The notes under the pieces were generated by a model. That model was not told the DNA's origin, ran no database searches, and was given only the letters and a program-made list of their open reading frames with translations. From IMG/VR virus record IMGVR_UViG_3300046787_000122, positions 1 to 21,309 of that record: DNA of 21,309 nucleotides; one strand, written 5' to 3'. This stretch comes from a virus. Shown here piece after piece: positions 14,983-20,858 of the stretch. The translations under genes and the position numbers were made by a program. Position 1 is the stretch's first letter. Each line of letters opens with the position of its first letter.

Positions 14983-15143
14983 TGACACTTTACGACAAAA
15001 TCAAAGCAATCTACCCTGAGCTGCAAGACGCAGACTTCTTGACCGTTATTGCGCTGCAAAACGACAGCGATGGTCGTGGTGACTACATCGCTAAGTGGGA
15101 ACACCCAAGCTTGGCCCAACCAACTGAGGAACAATTAGCATGA
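14982..15143 (+). CDS. Small fibre-associated protein B2
   Basis: Predicted 53 residues from the ATG at 14982, or 54 from the adjacent ATG at 14979; AAGGG lies seven bases before the later ATG, which I prefer. The sequence MTLYDKIKAIYPEL, FLTVIALQNDSDGRGDYIAKW and HPSLAQPTEEQLA is a type I associate with small proteins beside phage tail fibres; the W...PT.E.L ending resembles fibre-assembly-type proteins. It overlaps both neighbours (TGATG at its start, ATGA with C2 at its end). It fills the slot of B1 in cassette 1 without visible homology. Function is inferred only from position. Confidence 0.7.
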   Translation: MTLYDKIKAIYPELQDADFLTVIALQNDSDGRGDYIAKWEHPSLAQPTEEQLA

Positions 15144-16201
15144 CAAGAGCAGCATCCTTAGCCCAAATGGGCAGCAACAGTTTGACGATGCGCAATCGCA
15201 TTATCAATGGCAATATGGTCATTGATCAGCGGAATGCGGGGGCAAGTGTTAGTTTTGCAACTGGTACAAACGGATACGCTCTTGACCGTTGGTACATTGA
15301 CAACGCGACTGATGGGGCATTCACGATTGAGCAAGTTGAAGATGCTCCTGCTGGTTTTTATCAATCGCTAAAGCTAACTGTAACTACTGCTGATGCGTCA
15401 ATCGGTGCAACTCAAGACTCAGTCATTGGGCAGAGAATTGAAGGTTTGAATGTCAATGATTTAGGTTTTGGAACCGCATCTGCATCAACAGTCACTATCT
15501 CATTCTGGGTCAAGTCAAGTCTGACTGGCACGTTTGGTGGCTCTTTGATGAACAGTGCTTATACACGAGCATACCCGTTCAGCTTTACCATCAGCTCTGC
15601 AAATACTTGGGAACAAAAATCCGTAACAATTGCTGGTGATACAAGCGGAACGTGGTTAAACACAAACGGCGTTGGTATGCGATTGTCGATATCAATGGCT
15701 GCTGGTTCTTCTTACTCTGGTACTGCGAATGCTTGGGCTTCTAGCTTACTGCTACAGCCAACAGGTTCAACAAACGTCATTGGCACAAGCGGCGCCACGT
15801 TCTACGTCACAGGCGTCCAACTGGAAGCAGGCACAACCGCAACACCTTTCGAGACTCGTCCTTATGGGATGGAGTTGGCTTTGTGTCAGAGGTATTTTCA
15901 GCTTCAATCTGCAGGCGTAAGTGGGGTTTGTTCAAATACAACAGACTTCATTGCGGCTATTAGCTTTACGTGCGTCATGCGCTCACAGCCAACCGCCTCG
16001 TGCCCTGCTTTAAGAATTTCAGATGTATATACAAATGCTTGGGTACAAAGCTCACCAAGCGCAGCGCTTAGGACTGCCTCAGTTGGCGCGGTATCTGGCG
16101 GCACTTATGTATTTAGTAACTTTTCCGGACTTACTGCTGGCAGGTTTTCTGTAGTTGAAAGTGCTGGCTACCAACCAATTTCACTTTCTTCGGAGCTGTA
16201 A
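15140..16201 (+). CDS. Tail adhesin C2
   Basis: Predicted 353 residues, overlapping B2 by four bases, with GAGGA nine bases upstream. It is a paralogue of C1: it shares NRIINGNMVIDQRNAGASVS, EDAPAGF, LTVTTAD, RIEGLNVNDLGFGTAS, ISFWVKSSLTGTFGGSLMNS, GDTSGTW, TGVQLEAGTTATPFETRPYG and LCQRYFQ. The C-terminal about 100 residues (from LQSAGVSGVCSN) differ from C1 except for F.CVMRSQPT and the final SSEL. The conserved part is probably a trimeric beta scaffold with carbohydrate-binding character, and the variable end probably contacts the receptor (inference). GC is around 45%, lower than the upstream long fibre. Confidence 0.8.
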   Translation: MTRAASLAQMGSNSLTMRNRIINGNMVIDQRNAGASVSFATGTNGYALDRWYIDNATDGAFTIEQVEDAPAGFYQSLKLTVTTADASIGATQDSVIGQRIEGLNVNDLGFGTASASTVTISFWVKSSLTGTFGGSLMNSAYTRAYPFSFTISSANTWEQKSVTIAGDTSGTWLNTNGVGMRLSISMAAGSSYSGTANAWASSLLLQPTGSTNVIGTSGATFYVTGVQLEAGTTATPFETRPYGMELALCQRYFQLQSAGVSGVCSNTTDFIAAISFTCVMRSQPTASCPALRISDVYTNAWVQSSPSAALRTASVGAVSGGTYVFSNFSGLTAGRFSVVESAGYQPISLSSEL

Positions 16202-16204
16202 ATG
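16192..16204 (+). promoter_or_regulatory. Ribosome site for D2 inside the last codons of C2
   Basis: GGAG at 16192-16195, six bases before the D2 ATG at 16202, is part of the Ser-Glu-Leu codons that end C2. It mirrors the arrangement at the end of C1. Confidence 0.65.
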
Positions 16205-16369
16205 TATAAACATCCAAAACTTTCTTTTGGTCAAGCCGAAGCAGTTTGCATTATCAGAACAAGCGATGGCGCAAGCATCCCCTTCGACCCCGCCAACACA
16301 GACTACCAACAATACCTCAAGTGGCTCGAAGATGGCAACACACCTGAACCTGCTGACGAGGTGGCCTAA
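16202..16369 (+). CDS. Small tail-fibre-associated protein D2
   Basis: Predicted 55 residues, beginning [20 protein letters not shown] and ending [20 protein letters not shown]. The C-terminal half matches D1, and [20 protein letters not shown] is a pattern familiar from small proteins encoded after phage adhesins. The ATG follows directly after the C2 stop and has a GGAG six bases upstream. Its stop overlaps the next ATG (TAATG). Assembly factor or minor fibre component are the likely options; neither can be proven from sequence. Confidence 0.75.
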   Translation: MYKHPKLSFGQAEAVCIIRTSDGASIPFDPANTDYQQYLKWLEDGNTPEPADEVA

Positions 16370-16680
16370 TGTTTACTGACGACCAAGGTGATCGCAAAGA
16401 AACGCCGGACGAGATGAGCATCGAGCACAAGCTCGACCTTATCTTGCTCGAGTTCAAAAAACTAGAGGGCGCCTTTGCGCGTAACGAAGATGGCAGCGTC
16501 GACTTCGACGGGCACCGCAGATACCACGAGGCAATGATCAAGGCCGCTGAAGAGCAGGCCGCATTTTGGCGCGAGCTGAAGATCGACATTGCCAAGAAGG
16601 GCCTGTGGGGTTTGCTTGTGATTGTGTGCGGCCTGTTCGTTGCTGGCCTCACTGCAAAGACAGGCATCAGCTTGAAGTAA
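16369..16680 (+). CDS. Single-pass membrane protein, possible holin-type
   Basis: Predicted 103 residues, with GAGGTGG four bases upstream and a one-base overlap with D2. The N-terminal 75 residues are charged and helical (EHKLDLILLEFKKLEGAF, DGHRRYHEAMIKAAEEQAAF). One membrane segment lies near residues 79-95 (GLWGLLVIVCGLFVAGL), with KK immediately before it. The short tail is TAKTGISLK. It opens the lysis block, and small one-segment proteins in this place can be holins or accessory lysis proteins. I do not recognise a named holin family, so the role is a suggestion from topology and neighbourhood. Confidence 0.6.
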   Translation: MFTDDQGDRKETPDEMSIEHKLDLILLEFKKLEGAFARNEDGSVDFDGHRRYHEAMIKAAEEQAAFWRELKIDIAKKGLWGLLVIVCGLFVAGLTAKTGISLK

Positions 16681-16681
16681 T

Positions 16682-17368
16682 GTGCCAATAGGGACCGCGC
16701 TATTCGCCGCGACTACAGCGTTCCAACTCGTCAAAGAGGGGTGCGCGCTGTACAAGGAGGTCAAGGGTGTAGCGGGTAACGTTAAGCAGATCTATGACGA
16801 GATCAATGGTCAGTTCGCTGGAAAGAAAGTTTCCAAAGAGCAGGCCAAGAAGATCGAAGAGGAAAAGCAGCGAGTCGCCACGGTGGCCGCTGCAAATCCT
16901 GATGATGTGATCTTCAAGATTGGCGATGAGTTGGGCAACATGTTCGACGCATTCGACAGGCTTGAAGCTCTGTTTTGGGAGCAGGAGCGAGAGGCAAAGA
17001 AACTGCAATCCGCTGACGTATCTCTGAAGCGAATGGCGCTTAGGCGAATCATGATTCGCAACAAGCTATTGGCCATGCAGGTTGAGCTGAGGGAGCAAAT
17101 GGTTTACCACTCCCCACCAGAGCTTGGCGCACTGTGGTCACAGTTCGAAGAGATGCGTGAGCAGATTGAAGAGGAGCAGCGAATCGCAAGAGAGAAGCAG
17201 GCGCGCGAGGACGCAGCGATGCAACGCGAGCGAGAGGCTTTGATGGAAGAGGTCCGTGTCAAATCGATTGACGCTGGCTTGGCTGTTGTTGGTTTGATTT
17301 TTATGGGGTGGTTGTTGTGGCAAGTAAAAAATCAAGCGATAGCACGAGCGTCTTTCTGGCACACCTAA
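16682..17368 (+). CDS. Coiled-coil protein with C-terminal membrane anchor
   Basis: Predicted 228 residues from a GTG one base after the previous stop; no strong Shine-Dalgarno is visible. The N-terminal PIGTALFAATTAFQLVKEG and KEVKGVAGNVKQIYDEI resemble a family of phage proteins with an amphipathic start. The centre (about 100-195) is a long charged coiled coil (MREQIEEEQRIAREKQ and similar). A single membrane segment is near residues 197-215 (AGLAVVGLIFMGWLLWQV). It could be a virion protein that reaches the membrane during DNA entry, or an accessory lysis protein; the sequence does not decide between these. The 3' end overlaps the next gene by about 50 bases. Confidence 0.65.
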   Translation: MPIGTALFAATTAFQLVKEGCALYKEVKGVAGNVKQIYDEINGQFAGKKVSKEQAKKIEEEKQRVATVAAANPDDVIFKIGDELGNMFDAFDRLEALFWEQEREAKKLQSADVSLKRMALRRIMIRNKLLAMQVELREQMVYHSPPELGALWSQFEEMREQIEEEQRIAREKQAREDAAMQREREALMEEVRVKSIDAGLAVVGLIFMGWLLWQVKNQAIARASFWHT

Positions 17369-17508
17369 TCGTGTTGGCAGTATTGATCGTCGTGTTCTCG
17401 TTGACTTTCATTGCCTACGTCGAGACCTTGTGGATGAAAGATGAAATCAAGAAAGAGGCCCGCGAATTGCGCAAGCTCAAAGAGGAAGTAAAGGAGAGAC
17501 TGAAGTGA
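17317..17508 (+). CDS. Small membrane protein with N-terminal segment and charged helix
   Basis: Predicted 63 residues from the GTG at 17317, preferred because GGGGT lies just upstream; a GTG at 17308 would add three residues. The N-terminus is polar (ASKKSSDSTS), then one membrane segment (VFLAHLIVLAVLIVVFSLTF), and the C-terminal 25 residues are a highly charged helix (KDEIKKEARELRKLKEEVKE). This topology resembles a miniature inner-membrane spanin subunit, and the next gene encodes a lipoprotein, but a true Rz/Rz1 pair exists downstream. It overlaps both neighbours. Function unknown; a membrane complex with the neighbouring lipoprotein is an inference. Confidence 0.6.
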   Translation: MASKKSSDSTSVFLAHLIVLAVLIVVFSLTFIAYVETLWMKDEIKKEARELRKLKEEVKERLK

Positions 17509-17720
17509 AGCATTTAATTTTGTTGGCCATGTTCTTGGCGCTAGTTGGTTGCGAGGATCGCTACCGCTATTACTGCCAAGACCCAAAGAACTTCAGCGCC
17601 AAGCGTTGTCAGCGCCCTGACTGCTTGTTCACTCAGGACTGCCCAGACTATCTCGTTGCACCAATCCTTGAGAAGCAGGCGACACAACCACAACCCGTAG
17701 CATCGGAGCCATCTAAATGA
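17505..17720 (+). CDS. Cysteine-rich phage lipoprotein
   Basis: Predicted 71 residues from a GTG with AAGGAG eight bases upstream, overlapping the previous stop by four bases. The N-terminus MKHLILLAMFLALVGC is a lipoprotein signal with lipobox LVGC (Cys16). The mature part starts CEDRYRYYCQDP and has four more cysteines (24, 35, 40, 46), which could form two disulfides in the periplasm. The C-terminus is Pro/Gln-rich. Small lipoproteins beginning with EDRYRY.CQDP are familiar to me from marine phage lysis/late regions, without a proven role. Envelope conditioning, superinfection exclusion or lysis support are possible. Confidence 0.7.
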   Translation: MKHLILLAMFLALVGCEDRYRYYCQDPKNFSAKRCQRPDCLFTQDCPDYLVAPILEKQATQPQPVASEPSK

Positions 17721-18223
17721 AGCACCTTGAAATCAAATCAGTCGACGACCTCGTCAAGCTAATTCAGGTTTGCGTGTGGGCTGTCGTCGTGGTCATCTTG
17801 ATGTTTGTCTTCGGTGGCATCGTGAGTTCATTCCTGTACTCGATCATGTTCGTTGGTCAGCCAATGAAGTCCATGTCACCGATCGACCAAGCATTCACCA
17901 AGATGCTCAACGACATCGTGCTCATCATGGCCAGCTCGATCACCACGATCATCAGTATGTTCGCCGTGAACAAAGCTTCGCAGGCAGTCGCCGAGAAGAT
18001 CGCCCCATCGCTTGGCATCCCACCCAACGCACCGCCCCCACAGGCGCCTGCACCCGTGACCCCTACCTCTGCTATGCCTGACTTCAATTGGATGGGTTCT
18101 GCGCCCGTACAGTTCGATGAGGAGTGGCGTGCACCACCACCACCCACCACGCCAGCAGATCACTTGCACCCAGAGCGTGAAGAGATCGCTTACGAGCGCG
18201 CAGCCGCCGCCAAGGAGCAGTGA
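17717..18223 (+). CDS. Two-segment membrane protein, candidate holin
   Basis: Predicted 168 residues; GGAG lies eight bases upstream and the start overlaps the lipoprotein stop by four bases. Two membrane segments are visible, residues about 15-43 (CVWAVVVVILMFVFGGIVSS and on) and 64-84 (LNDIVLIMASSITTIISMFA), separated by GQPMKSMSPIDQAFTK. The C-terminal 70 residues are Pro-rich and hydrophilic, ending in a charged helix. The position just before the spanins and endolysin makes it the best holin candidate in the window by topology. It is longer than typical class II holins, and I do not recognise a characterised holin family in it. Confidence 0.65.
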   Translation: MKHLEIKSVDDLVKLIQVCVWAVVVVILMFVFGGIVSSFLYSIMFVGQPMKSMSPIDQAFTKMLNDIVLIMASSITTIISMFAVNKASQAVAEKIAPSLGIPPNAPPPQAPAPVTPTSAMPDFNWMGSAPVQFDEEWRAPPPPTTPADHLHPEREEIAYERAAAAKEQ

Positions 18224-18684
18224 TGAAGCGAACGGCCATCACTGTGTTGGTGACCTTGCTGGTGATCTTCGGCATCTACCGCTTCGGTTTCAGCAAAGGC
18301 TGGGGTGAGCGCGATGCTGAGATGCAAAGCGAGATCGCCATCAAGAACGAAGAGTCACGCGCGCGCGAGCAAAAGCTCGGTGAGCAGCTCAACCAAACCT
18401 CAACCCAATTGAAAGACGCCAATGATGCAATCAATCAAAAACAGTCTGCTCTTGATCGCGCTATCAGTGCTGGCCGGGTGCGCCTCCCCTCCTCAAGTTG
18501 CGTACAAGCCAATGCAGGTTCCACCGCTGCCAACGGGAATAGCCAAGCAGGAAGCGAATCTGACCGACAGACTCTCGAGCTTATTGCTCAAATCGCAGCC
18601 GACGGCGACCGAGCCATCCTCCAGCTCAACGCCTGCGTCGACGCCTACAACTCAGTCAGGAGCCAAGTAAATGATCAGCGCTGA
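18223..18684 (+). CDS. Rz: Inner-membrane spanin (i-spanin)
   Basis: Predicted 153 residues from the ATG at 18223, chosen because AAGGAG lies five bases upstream; a GTG one codon earlier is also possible. Residues about 5-20 (AITVLVTLLVIFGIYRFG) are a single N-terminal membrane anchor. The periplasmic part is a coiled coil (about 28-85), then a Ser/Gly-rich region with RLPSSSC, and a terminal helix LQLNACVDAYNSVRSQ. This matches lambda Rz-type i-spanins, which link the inner membrane to an outer-membrane lipoprotein and disrupt the outer membrane in the last step of lysis. A complete Rz1-like lipoprotein gene lies inside it in another frame, which strongly supports the call. Confidence 0.88.
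   Translation: MKRTAITVLVTLLVIFGIYRFGFSKGWGERDAEMQSEIAIKNEESRAREQKLGEQLNQTSTQLKDANDAINQKQSALDRAISAGRVRLPSSSCVQANAGSTAANGNSQAGSESDRQTLELIAQIAADGDRAILQLNACVDAYNSVRSQVNDQR
18422..18670 (+). CDS. Rz1: Outer-membrane spanin lipoprotein (o-spanin), embedded in Rz
   Basis: Predicted 82 residues, read in a different frame entirely within Rz (18223-18684). The N-terminus MMQSIKNSLLLIALSVLAGC is a lipoprotein signal with lipobox VLAGC (Cys20). It is followed by a proline-rich stretch (ASPPQVAYKPMQVPPLPTG), typical of Rz1, and a Ser/Thr/Pro-rich end. The start may be ATG 18422 or 18425. In lambda the mature o-spanin sits in the outer membrane and pairs with Rz. The stop is immediately before the endolysin start. 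This is an embedded architecture, as opposed to overlapping or separate spanin genes. Confidence 0.88.
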   Translation: MMQSIKNSLLLIALSVLAGCASPPQVAYKPMQVPPLPTGIAKQEANLTDRLSSLLLKSQPTATEPSSSSTPASTPTTQSGAK

Positions 18685-19285
18685 ACAACTCAAACGCCTA
18701 CACATCAACCCCGACCTAGCGCCCGTCTTCAACGAGACGTTCGATCGCTGGGGCATCAGCACCCCTCGCCAACAAGCGGCGTTCCTTGGTCAAGCTGGCC
18801 ACGAGTGCGGCAACTTCACCAAGCTGGAAGAGGGCCTCAGTTACGCGGCCGATCGCCTCATGAAGATCTGGCCAAAGCGATTCCCCACCATGGAGATCGC
18901 CAGCAAGTACGCCCGCAATGAGAAGGCTTTGGCCAACTTCGTGTACGCCAACCGCATGGGAAATCGTGACGAGAAGTCTGGGGATGGGTATCGTTTCCGC
19001 GGCTCGGGTTGGCTCCAATTAACTGGGCACGACAACTTCTACCACGCCGGCAAAGCCTGCGGGTTTGACTACGTGATGAACCCAGATTTGGTTCGCACAC
19101 CAAAGCACGCCGCCCTCACGGCCGGCTGGTTCTGGGCGACGCACGACTGCAACCGCTTGGCCGAGACTAGCAATTGGGTCGCCCTCACCAAGAAGATCAA
19201 CGGCGGGACCATTGGCCTAGAAGACCGCATTCGCCACACCGCCTTGGCCATGAATATTTTTGACGCCGGTCCGGTCCTAGCATGA
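18671..19285 (+). CDS. GH19-type (chitinase-like) endolysin
   Basis: Predicted 204 residues, with AGGAG eight bases upstream inside the end of Rz. The motif AAFLGQAGHECGNFTKLEEG gives His44-Glu45 as the likely catalytic acid and Glu54 as the second acidic residue of GH19 enzymes. GDGYRFRGSGWLQLTGHDNF near residue 110 is the hallmark substrate-binding segment, and AALTAGWFWATHDCNRLAE follows. GH19 endolysins cleave the beta-1,4 glycan bond in peptidoglycan. No signal peptide or separate cell-wall-binding domain is visible, so it probably needs a holin to leave the cytoplasm. It is the last gene of the lysis block; the next gene lies 83 nt away. Confidence 0.92.
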   Translation: MISAEQLKRLHINPDLAPVFNETFDRWGISTPRQQAAFLGQAGHECGNFTKLEEGLSYAADRLMKIWPKRFPTMEIASKYARNEKALANFVYANRMGNRDEKSGDGYRFRGSGWLQLTGHDNFYHAGKACGFDYVMNPDLVRTPKHAALTAGWFWATHDCNRLAETSNWVALTKKINGGTIGLEDRIRHTALAMNIFDAGPVLA

Positions 19286-19286
19286 T

Positions 19287-19315
19287 TTGCTTGACCGCGT
19301 CAATTGATCTAGAAT
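19287..19315 (+). promoter_or_regulatory. Candidate promoter before the injection-type genes
   Basis: TTGCTT (19287-19292) and TAGAAT (19310-19315) are 17 nt apart; the -10 matches consensus at 5 of 6, the -35 at only 3 of 6. A better -35, TTGACC at 19291, would leave just 13 nt. This is the only gap over 60 nt in the second half of the window, so a new transcript could begin here. Confidence 0.35.
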
Positions 19316-19320
19316 CCACC

Positions 19321-19348
19321 TCGGCTATCCACGTCTTCGTGGGGCCGA
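19321..19348 (+). promoter_or_regulatory. Leader hairpin upstream of 19369
   Basis: TCGGC (19321-19325) pairs with GCCGA (19344-19348), and CCACG (19329-19333) pairs with CGTGG (19338-19342) around a TCTT loop, giving ten pairs with a small internal loop. No U-tract follows, so it is not a canonical terminator. It lies in the leader of the next gene and ends about 10 nt before the GAAAGG ribosome site at 19358-19363. Confidence 0.5.
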
Positions 19349-19368
19349 CTTCCCATTGAAAGGCCGAC

Positions 19369-20421
19369 ATGGCTACCACTGTACAAAATCCATTTGACAC
19401 ACAGCAGGCGTCGGCCACGGGCAATGGCATCGTAGGCTCTGCTATTCAAAGCGGCTCGCCACCCCCAGCCCCGTCGGTGGCCAGCGAGACCACTGCCCCA
19501 GCATCAAACATCTCTAGCGGCCCATCGCCCGCTGCCAACACCACCGCCATGTATGCGCCCACAACGCGCGACATCGATCAACAGACCGGCACAGTGCAGG
19601 GTCAGGTCAACAGCATCCTCGCCACAGACAGCCCGCTCATGCAGCGCGCACGCACTCTTGCCACCCAGCAAATGGCTGGTCGAGGTTTGGTGAACAGCTC
19701 AATGAATGCAGGCGCAGGCGTGGCAGCAATGACCGACAAGGCTATGGCCATGGGCGCGCAGGATGCCAACGCCTACAACCAAGCCGCCAGTGAAAACGTG
19801 GCAGCCAAGAACGTCTCTGGTCAATTCAATGCAGGCGCATTGAACACCGCCTCTCTGCAGACTGGTCAGCAAAAATTCACCGCAGAGCAAACCGCGTTGG
19901 ATCGCTCACAGCAGACCAACCTGCAAGTCGGCCAACAAAAGTTCACCGCTGAACAGAACAAAGCTCAGCAAGACTTCACCGCGGCCCAAACAAATCTTGA
20001 TCGTGCGCAGCAAGTTGCATTGGCTGACAAGAGCAACGCCGCGCAACTCAACTTGCAAAAGGCTCAGCAAGATTTCACATCTGCTCAAACTGTTCTCGAC
20101 CGTGCGCAGCAGACAAAGCTGCAAGACGACCAGCAAGAGGCAGTCGCCAAGCAACAGGTTCTCGACAACCAAGCAAAGCTCGATCAGCTTGGCCTGCAGA
20201 TTGATGCGAACAAGGCAACCATTCCATCGACGTTTGCGTCGAGCATCACCAACACAGCAATGACTGGCGTCAACGCGATCATGGCCGACGGCGCCATGAA
20301 CGCAGCTGCAAAGCAGACAGCCATCAGCAACTTGGTGACTTACGCGAACAGTCAGATCTCTTGGGCTGAAAAGTTCTACGGCACAACCATTCCAAAAATC
20401 ACAACACCAACAGTTAAATGA
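19369..20421 (+). CDS. Coiled-coil, probably virion-internal protein
   Basis: Predicted 350 residues, with GAAAGG five bases upstream. The N-terminal 65 residues are Ser/Ala/Pro-rich and probably disordered. Residues about 84-140 contain LATDSPLMQRARTLATQQMA, GRGLVNSSMNAGAG and GAQDANAYNQAA, a conserved pattern I have seen in podophage late proteins. Residues 167-248 form a Gln-rich repeat region with copies of QQxFTxxQTxLDRxQQ (167, 189 partial, 200, 233), predicted to be helical. The C-terminus (about 285-350) is a second helical domain (WAEKFYGTTIPKI). The gene lies next to an Ala/Gly-rich membrane-active-looking protein, so a DNA-ejection or internal virion role is likely, but this is inference. 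Confidence 0.65.
   Translation: MATTVQNPFDTQQASATGNGIVGSAIQSGSPPPAPSVASETTAPASNISSGPSPAANTTAMYAPTTRDIDQQTGTVQGQVNSILATDSPLMQRARTLATQQMAGRGLVNSSMNAGAGVAAMTDKAMAMGAQDANAYNQAASENVAAKNVSGQFNAGALNTASLQTGQQKFTAEQTALDRSQQTNLQVGQQKFTAEQNKAQQDFTAAQTNLDRAQQVALADKSNAAQLNLQKAQQDFTSAQTVLDRAQQTKLQDDQQEAVAKQQVLDNQAKLDQLGLQIDANKATIPSTFASSITNTAMTGVNAIMADGAMNAAAKQTAISNLVTYANSQISWAEKFYGTTIPKITTPTVK
19867..20112 (+). repeat. Coding repeat QQxFTxxQTxLDRxQQ
   Basis: Four units within the protein at 19369-20421, starting near residues 167, 189 (truncated), 200 and 233. The last two copies are most alike, both preceded by KAQQ and ending LDRAQQ. Spacing is irregular, so this is helical repeat growth and not a regular tandem array. 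Confidence 0.7.
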
Positions 20422-20858
20422 TCTTTCGCAAAGCCAAACTTGATGACATTCCAGCGATTGTTGATATTGCTGTGGAGTCGGTGTCTCAAGATCCTTTGCC
20501 ACTCAGAATCAATCGCGCCGCGATGGCTGACACCGCAAAGGTTTGCTTGAACCCAGCCCACTTCATGTGGGTTGCTGAAGATGATGGAGTTGTTGTTGCT
20601 GCGGTTGCGGCATGTGTGCAACAGGGATTTTGGTTTGATAAGTTGCAGTGCTCTGTGCTGCTCTTCTACACGCGAAAGCCATCGGCAGGTTTGCCTTTGC
20701 TTCGCGAGTTGGCTAAGTGGGTGAAGAGTCGTAGTGGCATCAAGCTCGCAATTATTTCGTTGGAGCCAAACGCAGATCCGCGGTTGGTAAAGTTTTTTAA
20801 AAAGGTTGGGTTTGACAGAGAGTCAATTCAACTCACGTATGTAAGGAGTGCATCATGA
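20418..20858 (+). CDS. GNAT-family N-acetyltransferase (phage type)
   Basis: Predicted 146 residues, overlapping the previous stop by four bases (ATGA). The start MIFRKAKLDDIPAIVDIAVE is the classic beta1-alpha1 of GNAT folds. The centre has FMWVAEDDGVVVAAVAACV (beta2-beta3 hairpin) and SVLLFYTRKPSAGLPLLREL, where RKPSAGLP replaces the usual Q/RxxGxG/A acetyl-CoA loop in degenerate form. KLAIISLEPNADPRLVKFFK and KVGFDRESIQLTYV give the typical C-terminal strands. It would transfer an acyl group from CoA to an unknown amine. GNAT genes recur among virion genes of podophages; the substrate is not known to me. The loose CoA loop leaves activity uncertain. Confidence 0.8.
   Translation: MIFRKAKLDDIPAIVDIAVESVSQDPLPLRINRAAMADTAKVCLNPAHFMWVAEDDGVVVAAVAACVQQGFWFDKLQCSVLLFYTRKPSAGLPLLRELAKWVKSRSGIKLAIISLEPNADPRLVKFFKKVGFDRESIQLTYVRSAS

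Larger units (their letters stand above)
13984..16369 (+). repeat. Adhesin cassette 2 (genes A2-B2-C2-D2)
   Basis: Second four-gene set (13984, 14982, 15140, 16202) immediately after and in the same order as cassette 1 at 11518-13987. The longest shared DNA block I found between the C genes is 23 nt, at 13075-13097 and 15506-15528. All four genes overlap or nearly abut, so they are probably translated together. Confidence 0.75.

Noticed and set aside
11518-16369. Diversity-generating retroelement behind the variable adhesin ends
   Set aside because: No reverse transcriptase, no template/variable repeat pair with adenine-specific changes, and no C-type-lectin-like ending were seen. C1/C2 differences look like ordinary divergence or domain exchange.
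17770-18081. 103-residue + strand frame overlapping the two-segment membrane protein
   Set aside because: Its His/Arg-rich product has no motif, and the in-frame membrane protein with a ribosome site explains the region.
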